DNA from: an uncultured Clostridia bacterium
Lineage (GTDB): Bacteria; Bacillota; Clostridia; Christensenellales; CAG-138
DNA length: 9,433 bases
Direction of reading: 5' to 3'
Assembly: GCA_937913075.1 (NCBI GenBank)
Contig: CALEPU010000166.1
Location: 1-9,433 of the forward strand
Under the pieces are notes generated by a model. It had not been told where the DNA came from and did not search any database. It saw nothing but the letters and a program-made list of their open reading frames with translations. The translations under genes and the position numbers were made by a program. Positions within the stretch are counted from its first letter, which is position 1. Every line of letters begins with the position of its first letter. Below, one piece after another: positions 1-7,046 of the stretch.

Positions 1-67
1 ACCCGCTCCAAGGGGCGGGTGAAAACGGCGGCGAACAAGAGAAGCGCGATCATCTTTTAATGTAGAT
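1..67. other. Left-edge sequence not matching oraE
   Basis: This stretch precedes the recognisable oraE fragment but does not encode its expected upstream part. The oraE frame has a TGA at 20-22, and the other two plus frames have stops at 58-60 and 63-65. Bases 1-20 form a GC-rich near-perfect inverted repeat (ACCCGCTCC, then AA, then GGGGCGGGT) with no T-run on the plus side. On the minus strand an ATG at 53-51 overlaps a TGA (ATGA) and opens 17 codons of hydrophobic character (MIALLLFAAVFTRPLER) that run off the window. That could be the start of a coupled minus-strand gene, but it is too short to call. Confidence 0.4.
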
Positions 68-1162
68 TTGCAGAACCGGCTTGAACACTTTCGGGCAGCC
101 GGGGAGTTTCTTGAGCGCGGCGGTTATTTTGCTGCTGTCGAGGACGGCTTCTTTGTTGACAGCGGCATGTATCCCGAAAGGAACGGCGACGGTATTGCCC
201 GTAAGATCAACGGCGGTATCGGCGTCGGCACCATAGTCAAGCGCGACAAGCAGTACATGGCGCCCGTCACCGCCCATTACGGTTACAATAACGTGCAGCA
301 GTACGGCGGCGACCCCGCTAATCCCTCCGCTCTTATCGGCGGCTGCACTTTGGAGTGTCCCGAGAAGATAATCTACATCGACGAGCTGGACGATACCGAT
401 AACGTAAACGTCCGTATGGCGCAGACCAAGGACTTCACTCCCGGCGGCAAGAAGATAAGGCCCGAGATGGAGTGGCTGGCTGACGGTACGGTAATGCTTA
501 CCATGTTCTTCCCCGCTCCCAAGCCCATTGCGGAAGCTGCGGCGCTTGAATGTGCAAAGCGTATGAACCTGACAGAGTGCGAAGTCATCTCGCGTGAGAT
601 TATGCACCCGCAGGACGGCACCCGTATTGAGGTCAAAGGAAAAGTACCCTTTGAGATCGACGTTGACTCCCTTGTAATCCCCAAGGAGCCCGATGTGCTT
701 TCCGACGACGTTATTAGGGCGGATATCGAGCGCAGGCCCATGAAGATAGTCGCCGCCACCGTTGGCGAGGACGAGCACTCCGTCGGTCTCCGCGAGATCA
801 TCGACATCAAGCACGGCGGCATTGAAAAGTACGGTATGGAGGTCATATACCTTGGCACCTCCTGTCCGTGTGAGAAGCTTGTTGACGCCGCTATCGAGGT
901 CAATGCGGACGCTATCATGGCTTCCACCATCATCAGTCATGACGATATCCACTACAAGAATATCGCCAAGATAGACCAGATCTGCCGCGAAAAGGGCATC
1001 CGTGACAAAATAATCTTCATCGCCGGCGGCACCCAGGTCACGCCCGAGCTTGCCCGTCAGGCCGGCGCCGACGAGGGCTTCGGCCGCGGCAGCCACGGCG
1101 TACACAACGCCACCTTCCTCGTTAAGAAGAGGTGGGAAATGGAAAAAGAGGGCAAGCTGTGA
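68..1162 (+). CDS. oraE: D-ornithine 4,5-aminomutase large subunit, C-terminal part only
   Basis: OraE is the large subunit of the adenosylcobalamin- and PLP-dependent mutase that converts D-ornithine to 2,4-diaminopentanoate in clostridial ornithine fermentation. The fragment matches the second half of the family: GGYF at residue 18, then FFVDSG, YPERNGDGIAR and APVTAHYGYNNV. A C-terminal B12-binding Rossmann domain follows, with the DxHxxG-type motif DEHSVG at 235-240. His237 is the predicted cobalt ligand and Lys248, 11 residues later, the predicted PLP lysine; this spacing equals His618/Lys629 of the Clostridium sticklandii enzyme. STIISHDDIHYKN and FGRGSHGVHNATFLVKKR complete the domain. 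From recalled homologues the whole protein should be about 730 residues, so roughly 380 N-terminal residues are missing. The start given is a TTG with no good ribosome binding site and is only the first possible start after the in-frame stop at 20-22. The product is probably not functional alone unless the N-terminal half is encoded elsewhere. Confidence 0.9.
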   Translation: MQNRLEHFRAAGEFLERGGYFAAVEDGFFVDSGMYPERNGDGIARKINGGIGVGTIVKRDKQYMAPVTAHYGYNNVQQYGGDPANPSALIGGCTLECPEKIIYIDELDDTDNVNVRMAQTKDFTPGGKKIRPEMEWLADGTVMLTMFFPAPKPIAEAAALECAKRMNLTECEVISREIMHPQDGTRIEVKGKVPFEIDVDSLVIPKEPDVLSDDVIRADIERRPMKIVAATVGEDEHSVGLREIIDIKHGGIEKYGMEVIYLGTSCPCEKLVDAAIEVNADAIMASTIISHDDIHYKNIAKIDQICREKGIRDKIIFIAGGTQVTPELARQAGADEGFGRGSHGVHNATFLVKKRWEMEKEGKL

Positions 1163-1190
1163 TCTTGTCGCATACGCAGCAATTAAATTT

Positions 1191-1226
1191 AACGGGGCCG
1201 CTGTCTACGGCAGCGGTTCCCGTTTT
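1191..1226 (+). terminator. Terminator-like hairpin in oraE-glmL gap
   Basis: AACGGG at 1191-1196 pairs with CCCGTT at 1219-1224, and CCGCTG at 1198-1203 pairs with CAGCGG at 1211-1216. They are separated by a small internal loop (G against TT), with a 7-nt apical loop and a short T-run at 1223-1226. It is the only notable structure in the 87-nt gap. It could act as a partial terminator lowering glmL, orr and alr expression relative to oraE, or as a processing or stability element. The T-run is short, so complete termination is unlikely. Seen by eye; folding energy not computed. Confidence 0.5.
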
Positions 1227-1249
1227 GCAGACGGAAAGCTCAACAAAAT

Positions 1250-2614
1250 ATGACTATTGATATTCTCGTTTACGAAATAGGCTCTACCACAACTCTCGTC
1301 AATGCTTTTGACGGGATAGATACCGATACCCCCCGTTTTATCGGTCAGGGGCAGGCGCCGACCTCAGTTATGGAAGGCGACGTAAGAATAGGATTGCAGT
1401 CTGCGATAGATGATCTTGCCAAAAACCTCGGTACTGACAGGATCGATTACGGCATCGCTTTTGCCACCTCCTCTGCCGCAGGCGGGCTCCGCATGACCGT
1501 GCACGGGCTCGTTTACGATATGACCGTAAAGGCCGCGCAGGCGGCAGCTCTCGGCGCTGGCGCTATAATAAAGCTTGCGACCGCCGGCAAGATGAGCGAT
1601 TATGATATAGCTGATCTTCGGGCTATAAAACCTAACCTCATACTTCTTGCCGGAGGCACCGATTACGGCGAGCGTGAGACCGCGGTGCATAACGCCCGTA
1701 TGATAGCGGCAGCTGATTTGAAGGCTCCCGTGATATACGGTGGAAATGTGCAAAATCACCATATAGTCAAAGAGATTTTTGAGGGAACAGACACCCCTCT
1801 TTACATAACCGAGAACGTATATCCCAAGCTCGATCTACTCAATATCGAGCCTGCAAGGAAAATAATCCACAAGGTCTTTGAAGAGCATATTATTAAGGCC
1901 GCCGGCATGGAGCATATAAGGGATATGGTAATGGGCAATATCATCCCCACTCCCGGCGCAGTTATGGAGTGTGCACAGCTTTTGTATAATTCGATAGGCG
2001 ATCTTGCCGTTATAGATATCGGCGGCGCGACTACCGATGTGCATTCCGTTACAGCGGGCAGCGACGAGATAGCCCAAATACAGACCACACCCGAGCCATT
2101 TGCCAAGCGCACAGTCGAGGGCGATCTTGGCATGTACGTTAACGCCCACAATCTTATCGACATGCTTGGGAAGGACAAGCTTGCAAAGGAGCTCTCCCTC
2201 GATATCGACTCCGTAATGGCAAGCTACAAGCCAATACCGGAGACTCCGGAGCAGTTCAAGCTGACGCAGAGGCTCTGCCTCGCCGCGGGTATTACATCTG
2301 CCACGCGTCACGCCGGCGCATTACGCTACATCTACACCCCGAGGGGCAGGCAGACGATCGCGGAGGGCAAGGATCTTTCCAAGCTCAAATACCTTGTCGC
2401 GACGGGCGGCGCTTTGACAAGGCTTCCCGAAAGACAAAACATTTTGCGCAAAATAGCCGACTGCAACGAAAACGGCATGATGCTCTACCCCAAGCCCTCT
2501 GTATTGCAGCTTTTGTATGACAATCACTACATCATGGCTTCGCTTGGCGTTTTGAGCAAGCAGTACCCGGAAGCCGCTCTCAACCTTATGAAGCAGAGCC
2601 TTTGTATTAATTGA
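1250..2614 (+). CDS. glmL: GlmL/MutL-family ATPase, putative B12-mutase reactivator
   Basis: This 454-residue protein belongs to the GlmL/MutL family, an actin/Hsp70-fold ATPase group encoded beside B12-dependent glutamate mutase and ornithine aminomutase. It is inferred to help exchange or reactivate damaged cobalamin. Visible motifs are an N-terminal phosphate-1 loop EIGSTTT (9-15), SSAAGGLRMTVHG (74-86), LAGGTDYG (133-140), the phosphate-2 loop DIGGATTD (256-263) and an adenosine-type motif ATGGALTR (384-391). The first loop has Glu where most actin-fold ATPases have Asp; I recall the same Glu in relatives from ornithine clusters. The start has a modest GGAAAG ribosome binding site at 1233-1238. 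The gene lies 87 nt after oraE and 13 nt before orr, which fits a role with OraE rather than glutamate mutase, since no mutase small subunit is nearby. The reactivation role is by analogy. Confidence 0.87.
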   Translation: MTIDILVYEIGSTTTLVNAFDGIDTDTPRFIGQGQAPTSVMEGDVRIGLQSAIDDLAKNLGTDRIDYGIAFATSSAAGGLRMTVHGLVYDMTVKAAQAAALGAGAIIKLATAGKMSDYDIADLRAIKPNLILLAGGTDYGERETAVHNARMIAAADLKAPVIYGGNVQNHHIVKEIFEGTDTPLYITENVYPKLDLLNIEPARKIIHKVFEEHIIKAAGMEHIRDMVMGNIIPTPGAVMECAQLLYNSIGDLAVIDIGGATTDVHSVTAGSDEIAQIQTTPEPFAKRTVEGDLGMYVNAHNLIDMLGKDKLAKELSLDIDSVMASYKPIPETPEQFKLTQRLCLAAGITSATRHAGALRYIYTPRGRQTIAEGKDLSKLKYLVATGGALTRLPERQNILRKIADCNENGMMLYPKPSVLQLLYDNHYIMASLGVLSKQYPEAALNLMKQSLCIN

Positions 2615-2627
2615 GGAGGAGTAATAT

Positions 2628-3701
2628 ATGTTTCCGCGCGTTAATATCTATTTGGGCAAGCTTAAAGAGAACCTTGATATTCTTGTGAAACTTTGTCACG
2701 AACAAGGTATAATGGCTGCGATAGTCACAAAGGTTTTTTGTGCCGACGAGCACATAGTTTCTGTTATCGAAGGCAGCGACGCCGACATGATCGCCGACTC
2801 GCGCACTATAAATTTTGAGGGCATGAATACGAACAAGCCCCGTCTGCTGCTGCGCATCGGTATGCAAAGCGAGGCGGAAAGAATAGTCTCCCTCTCCGAT
2901 ATTTCGATGCAGAGCGAGGCATCGACAATCCAAAAGCTTAACGAAGCCGCGGCAAGGCAGTCCCTCCGTCATAAGGTGATACTCATGATCGACATGGGCG
3001 ATCTGCGTGAGGGGATTTACAACACCGACACAGCGAGGATAATGGATACTGCTCATCTGATAAACGATTGCTCCAACCTTGAGCTTTACGGCGTTGGCGT
3101 CAATCTTACCTGCTATGGCGGCGTGCTGCCCGATGAATTTAACCTCGGCGGGCTGGTCGCGATAAAACGCGAGATAGAAAAAGAATTAGGCATTGATATA
3201 CCCGTCGTTTCCGGCGGCAACTCCTCAACTATGGGGCTGTTGCTTGCGCACAGCGTACCCGAAGGCATTAATCATCTTCGCCTCGGCGAGTCCTTTGTGC
3301 TGGGCAACGACACAGCAACGGGCAAGCCCGTTCCGATACTCAACACGGATTGCTTCGTGTTGGAGGCGGAGATAGTCGAGCTTCAAGAGAAGCCCTCCAA
3401 GCCGGTGGGCAAGCAGGGGCCGAATGCCTTTGGCGAATATCCCGAGTATCCCGACAGGGGTATTATGCGGCGAGCGATCCTCGGCATTGGCAGACAGGAC
3501 GTTTCCGTTGATGGGCTCTCCACCGTCGACCCTAATGTTGAAGTCATCGGCGCAAGCTCTGACCACCTCATAGTCAACCTGACGGAATGCGGCGGCAGAT
3601 ATAAGGTGGGCGACACGATAAAATTTATCCCCGATTACGGCGCGCTTTTACATCTATTCACAAGCAAATACGTCGATAGGCATTATATCGACCTTAAATA
3701 A
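2628..3701 (+). CDS. orr: Ornithine racemase (PLP-dependent)
   Basis: Orr interconverts L- and D-ornithine and supplies the D-isomer used by ornithine aminomutase. The 357-residue protein is a fold-III (alanine-racemase-like barrel) PLP enzyme of about the usual length for Orr. The predicted PLP lysine is Lys35 in AAIVTKVFC. Other family segments are MIDMGDLREGIY (120-131), GVNLTCYG (157-164), the phosphate-binding region GGNSST (196-201) and LRLGES (217-222). Translation starts behind a perfect AGGAGGAG ribosome binding site (2614-2621) that overlaps the glmL stop codon, so expression should be strong and coupled to glmL. Position between glmL and alr, after oraE, supports ornithine rather than a generic amino acid as substrate. 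Related proteins are sometimes annotated only as alanine/ornithine racemase family. Confidence 0.9.
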   Translation: MFPRVNIYLGKLKENLDILVKLCHEQGIMAAIVTKVFCADEHIVSVIEGSDADMIADSRTINFEGMNTNKPRLLLRIGMQSEAERIVSLSDISMQSEASTIQKLNEAAARQSLRHKVILMIDMGDLREGIYNTDTARIMDTAHLINDCSNLELYGVGVNLTCYGGVLPDEFNLGGLVAIKREIEKELGIDIPVVSGGNSSTMGLLLAHSVPEGINHLRLGESFVLGNDTATGKPVPILNTDCFVLEAEIVELQEKPSKPVGKQGPNAFGEYPEYPDRGIMRRAILGIGRQDVSVDGLSTVDPNVEVIGASSDHLIVNLTECGGRYKVGDTIKFIPDYGALLHLFTSKYVDRHYIDLK

Positions 3702-3710
3702 GAGGTAAAA

Positions 3711-4874
3711 ATGTTTACAACCAATCAAGCGATACTTAACGACCCTACCTACCGCACCTGGGCGGAGATAGATCTTGCGGCGCTGAAGGCTAATCTCGAT
3801 TATGCCAAGCGCTTGACCGGCAAGCCTGTTATCTGCGTTATAAAGGCGGATGCATACGGACACGGCGCAGTTGAATGCGGCAGGTTTTTACAGGACAACG
3901 GCGCGGCAATGTTTGCAGTTGCCTGCATAGAGGAGGCTTTGGAGCTGCGCGAGCACGGTATAACCCTCCCCATAATGATACTCGGCTACACTCCGGCGAA
4001 GTTTGCAGCAGAGCTTGCCGCAAACGATATCGAGCAGACGGTGGTTGACGTTGCGCATGCCGAGGAGCTCAACGCCGAAGCGGAGCGTGCAGGCGTCATC
4101 GTTAAGGTACATATAAAGATAGATTCCGGCATGGGGCGCTGCGGTCTTTATGCTCACGGGCATATTGCGGGCAGGCAGGTGTTAGACAAGGCAATTGACG
4201 ATGCAGAGCATATCTATAACCTTCCCTGCCTCAATGCTGTCGGCATGTTCACTCATTTTGCAGTTGCCGATACTCCCGAGGAGAACGATTACACCGCAGC
4301 TCAGTATGAGAATTATACTGCCGTGCGCAATGGGCTTATAGCAAGAGGCATAAGTATTGAGAAGTGCCACGTCAGCAACTCAGCAGCTATAATGGATCAT
4401 CCCGAGGTGCATTACGATTACGTGCGCGAAGGCGTTATGCTCTACGGAATGTATCCAGACAGCATGCCCCACAGCGGCGAACTGAAGCCCGTTATGACCC
4501 TTAAATCCCGCGTTGCGCAGGTGCGCGAGCTGCCCAAAGGCTCCAGCATCAGCTATGGCAGGACGTATCGCGCCGATCATGATATCAAGAGCGCCGTCGT
4601 CACAGTCGGCTATGCCGACGGTTACCCCCGCAGGCTCTCCAACAGCGCAATATTTGCCATAAAGGGCAAGAAGTACCGTCAGGTTGGGCGCATCTGTATG
4701 GATATGTGCATGTGCGATGTTACAGGCTCCGACGTTAAGCGCGGCGACGAGGTCGTGCTTTGGGGCAACGGCGGCATGAGCATCGAGGAGGTCTCGCAGA
4801 TCGTCGGCACCATAAACTATGAGCTTACCTGCGACGTAACGAGACGAGCCCACAGGATCTATATCAACGGCTGA
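3711..4874 (+). CDS. alr: Alanine racemase
   Basis: Alanine racemase interconverts L- and D-alanine with PLP, normally for peptidoglycan. The 387-residue protein has the family's usual length. The PLP-binding segment is VIKADAYGHGA with Lys45, and the second catalytic base is Tyr282 in SYGRTYRA. HIKIDSGMGRCG (134-145), FTHFAVAD (180-187), VSNSAA (221-226) and VREGVMLYG (238-246) are standard barrel motifs. In the C-terminal beta-domain VTVGYADGYPR and RICMDMCMCDVT are recognisable. An AGAGGT ribosome binding site (3701-3706) begins at the last base of the orr stop codon, 9 nt before this gene. Because the ornithine pathway releases D-alanine from 2-amino-4-oxopentanoate thiolysis, a catabolic D-to-L role is plausible besides or instead of wall synthesis. 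Specificity for other amino acids cannot be excluded. Confidence 0.93.
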   Translation: MFTTNQAILNDPTYRTWAEIDLAALKANLDYAKRLTGKPVICVIKADAYGHGAVECGRFLQDNGAAMFAVACIEEALELREHGITLPIMILGYTPAKFAAELAANDIEQTVVDVAHAEELNAEAERAGVIVKVHIKIDSGMGRCGLYAHGHIAGRQVLDKAIDDAEHIYNLPCLNAVGMFTHFAVADTPEENDYTAAQYENYTAVRNGLIARGISIEKCHVSNSAAIMDHPEVHYDYVREGVMLYGMYPDSMPHSGELKPVMTLKSRVAQVRELPKGSSISYGRTYRADHDIKSAVVTVGYADGYPRRLSNSAIFAIKGKKYRQVGRICMDMCMCDVTGSDVKRGDEVVLWGNGGMSIEEVSQIVGTINYELTCDVTRRAHRIYING

Positions 4875-4875
4875 A

Positions 4876-5463
4876 ATGGCTACTCTTAAATTCGACTGGA
4901 ATTCTCTTTATAATGAGCTTTCGGGCTGCACTAAGTGCCGTCTATGTGAACAGCGCCGCAATATAGTTATTGCCGACGGCGACCCGCATGCCGGGATAAT
5001 GTTTATCGGAGAGGGTCCGGGACGCGAGGAGGACGAAAGCGGCGTGCCTTTTGTTGGCGCAGCAGGCAGGCTTTTCAACGAGCTTTTAGAGGAAGCGGAC
5101 CTTGACAGGAGAAACTGTTATATCTGCAACGTCGTAAAGTGCCGCCCTCCGCAAAACAGGGATCCGCTGCCCGATGAGGCGGAGGCATGCCTCCCCTACC
5201 TCAGAGCGCAGGTGGCGCTTGTTCATCCGAAGGTGATCGTCTGCCTTGGCAGGATCGCCGCGAGATACGTTTATGACCGTGATATTCAAATATCGCGTCA
5301 GCGCGGATGTGTTAAGAAAGCCGGCGCGTTCTATATAATACCGACTTATCACCCTGCCGCGCTGCTTCGCCGCGCTGACCTTACCAATGATTTCGTTGCC
5401 GATCTGATCGCCGCCAAAAAGCTGTTCGAAAAGCTCGAAAGCGGCGAGGAAATATTGCTGTAA
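4876..5463 (+). CDS. Family 4-type uracil-DNA glycosylase (4Fe-4S)
   Basis: The enzyme removes uracil from DNA as the first step of base excision repair. The 195-residue protein has the iron-sulfur cysteine pattern of family 4 glycosylases: Cys18 and Cys21 in GCTKC, Cys89 in VVKCRPP and Cys105 in EACLPYL. The catalytic and uracil-binding region GEGPGREEDESGVPFVGAAG (45-64) and the C-terminal motif TYHPAALLR (157-165) are intact, so it should be active. It begins 1 nt after the alr stop without a clear ribosome binding site of its own, so it is probably translated by coupling to alr. It has no metabolic link to ornithine fermentation and looks like a passenger at the operon's 3' end. A terminator hairpin follows 10 nt after its stop. 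Confidence 0.92.
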   Translation: MATLKFDWNSLYNELSGCTKCRLCEQRRNIVIADGDPHAGIMFIGEGPGREEDESGVPFVGAAGRLFNELLEEADLDRRNCYICNVVKCRPPQNRDPLPDEAEACLPYLRAQVALVHPKVIVCLGRIAARYVYDRDIQISRQRGCVKKAGAFYIIPTYHPAALLRRADLTNDFVADLIAAKKLFEKLESGEEILL

Positions 5464-5473
5464 CGCAAACTAA

Positions 5474-5497
5474 AAAGGAGCCGCGCTCGGCTCCTTT
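5474..5497. terminator. Bidirectional intrinsic terminator
   Basis: AAAGGAGCCG (5474-5483) and CGGCTCCTTT (5488-5497) form a perfect 10-bp stem with the 4-nt loop CGCT. It sits between the convergent uracil-DNA glycosylase and dihydrolipoamide dehydrogenase genes. On the minus strand the stem runs into TTTTTAG, a good T-run ending the dehydrogenase message. On the plus strand the tail is TTTCCATTT, weaker but likely sufficient. Confidence 0.88.
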
Positions 5498-5512
5498 CCA
5501 TTTAGTAAAAAA

Positions 5513-6916
5513 TTACTTCCTCTTGGGCAGGGCGTGACAGCAAAGCCCCTCCCAATCGTGGGCGGCCTCCATCACGACCTCGCTGACGGTGGGATGGGGA
5601 TGAATTGTATCCGCTATATCCTTGACAGAAGCACCAAGCTTCATTGCCGCTGCAAGCTCCGCTATCATATCGGTTGCTCGCGGACACATGAGCTGTGCGC
5701 CGATAAGCTTGCCCTCTGCATCGGAAATGAGCTTTGCAATGCCGAGATTTTCGCCCATGACCATTGATCTGCCGTTGCCTGCGACGTTATATGAGCCGAC
5801 CTTGTACTCAATGCCCTGCGCCTTAGCCTTATCCTCTGAAACGCCAACGAAGGCTATCTCGGGGCCGGTATATATGCATGAGGGAACAACGCTGTAATCC
5901 ATTGTCTCGTCACGCCCTGCGGCGTTAGCTGCGGCAACAAGCCCCTGAGCGGAGGCAACGTGCGCAAGCTGTATCTTGCCGGTTATATCGCCGATAGCAT
6001 AAATGTTTTCGATGCTGGTGCGGCAGTGAGCGTCGGTATTGACGAATGCGCGGTTCATCTCGATACCGAGTTCCTCGAGACCGATGCCGCGTGTTTCAGC
6101 CCTGCGACCAACGCTTACAACACAGCAAGCGCCTGTCGCGGTCTTAACGGCGCCGTTGAGCTCATAGCTCACGGTGACCTCTTCCCCGCCCTCGATCTTT
6201 ATGACCTTGGCGTTGTTGACAACAGCAACCTTTTTCTTTTTAAGAACACGCAGGCAGGTGCGAACGACGTCAGCATCCACGCCGGGCAGTATAGAGGGCA
6301 TCATCTCGATCACAGTAACAGCCTTGCCGAGTGTTGCAAAAAGCGTAGCAAACTCAACACCGATAACGCCGCCTCCGATTATTACGAAGCTTTCTGGTAA
6401 CTCATCCATTGCGAGGATATCGTCGGAGGTTACGACATTTTTGCCGTCGATCCCATCGATGGGAGGACGCGCAGGCGAGGAACCTGTTGCAAGTATAAGT
6501 TTATCAAATGTGATGCTCATTTCCTCCTCGGACGGCTGTGCGACTGTCATTGTATGTGCGTCGGTCAAACGTCCGAAGCCCTTTATCACCTTAACGCCGT
6601 GAGCTTTTTCAAGCCCGGCGATGCCGGAAACGAGCTTATCTACTGTCGCTGTCTTGTAAGCCGCCATGCGCGCATAGTCGTAACCGACGCCCTCTGCATC
6701 AACGCCGAATGTCGCGGCGTTCGCGGTCTGCTCATAGACTTCCGCGCAATGCAGCAACGCCTTTGTGGGTATGCAGCCGCGATTGAGGCATGTGCCGCCA
6801 AGCTCCCTCGCCTCTACAAGGGCAACGCTCTTGCCGTACTGCGCGGCACGGATCGCCGCTATATAACCGCCGGGACCGCCGCCCAGCACAACGATATCAT
6901 AATCATAATTGCTCAT
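5513..6916 (-). CDS. lpdA: Dihydrolipoamide dehydrogenase (E3)
   Basis: The enzyme reoxidises protein-bound dihydrolipoamide with NAD+, serving 2-oxoacid dehydrogenases or the glycine cleavage system. The 467-residue protein has the normal length and no fused lipoyl domain. Motifs in order are FAD-binding GGGPGG (12-17), redox-active disulfide CLNRGC (Cys43, Cys48), ATGSSP (143-148), NAD-binding GGGVIG (181-186), a second FAD contact AIGD (307-310) and the active-site HPHPTVSE with His441 and Glu446. The start is fixed by the ribosome binding site AAGGAGGTG (minus strand, 6930-6922). Its partners (E1/E2 or GcvH/P/T) are not in the window, so the complex served is unknown. In an amino-acid fermenter glycine cleavage is a reasonable guess only. 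It is monocistronic here, with its own promoter and terminator. Confidence 0.95.
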   Translation of the reverse strand: MSNYDYDIVVLGGGPGGYIAAIRAAQYGKSVALVEARELGGTCLNRGCIPTKALLHCAEVYEQTANAATFGVDAEGVGYDYARMAAYKTATVDKLVSGIAGLEKAHGVKVIKGFGRLTDAHTMTVAQPSEEEMSITFDKLILATGSSPARPPIDGIDGKNVVTSDDILAMDELPESFVIIGGGVIGVEFATLFATLGKAVTVIEMMPSILPGVDADVVRTCLRVLKKKKVAVVNNAKVIKIEGGEEVTVSYELNGAVKTATGACCVVSVGRRAETRGIGLEELGIEMNRAFVNTDAHCRTSIENIYAIGDITGKIQLAHVASAQGLVAAANAAGRDETMDYSVVPSCIYTGPEIAFVGVSEDKAKAQGIEYKVGSYNVAGNGRSMVMGENLGIAKLISDAEGKLIGAQLMCPRATDMIAELAAAMKLGASVKDIADTIHPHPTVSEVVMEAAHDWEGLCCHALPKRK

Positions 6917-6944
6917 AAATACACCTCCTTGACACTACACACAA

Positions 6945-6973
6945 AGAATAACATATAGCGAGTGATTTTTCAA
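6945..6973 (-). promoter_or_regulatory. Likely sigma-A promoter of lpdA
   Basis: On the minus strand a -35 box TTGAAA (6973-6968) is followed after 17 nt by TATTCT (6950-6945), preceded by TGT, which gives an extended -10 (TGn). The transcript would start about 20 nt upstream of the AAGGAGGTG ribosome binding site. I see no operator or riboswitch. The rest of this roughly 130-nt divergent gap (6917-7046) is AT-rich, and I found no convincing plus-strand promoter for the downstream gene. Confidence 0.55.
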
Positions 6974-7046
6974 GCAATATACGATATTTTAATTTAAGCT
7001 TCTTTGTATGGGTATCACACAGCATTAAAGCGGAGATACTCTTTGC

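Noticed and set aside
1..20. GC-rich inverted repeat as an intrinsic terminator
   Set aside because: No T-run follows on the plus strand (GAAAAC), and the minus-side flank is outside the window, so it cannot be called.
50..1105. A 351-codon minus-strand open frame covering oraE
   Set aside because: It is antisense to a region with strong OraE similarity on the plus strand, and its translation resembles no known protein. Long antisense frames are common in GC-rich codon patterns. Only its last codons (near position 50-110) lie where oraE similarity is absent.
1250..2614. Glu9 instead of Asp in the first phosphate loop as evidence of an inactive ATPase
   Set aside because: Relatives from ornithine clusters appear, from memory, to share EIGSTTT, and the other nucleotide motifs are intact, so it is better seen as a subfamily trait.
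5960..6602. Plus-strand open frames inside lpdA (146 and 142 codons)
   Set aside because: Both lie antisense to a complete dihydrolipoamide dehydrogenase with all motifs intact and have no ribosome binding site or recognisable content.
6931..7046. Plus-strand promoter or riboswitch upstream of the glycosyltransferase-like gene
   Set aside because: The AT-rich gap has several weak TATA-like hexamers, but none pairs with a -35 box at acceptable spacing. No riboswitch-like paired structure was apparent.
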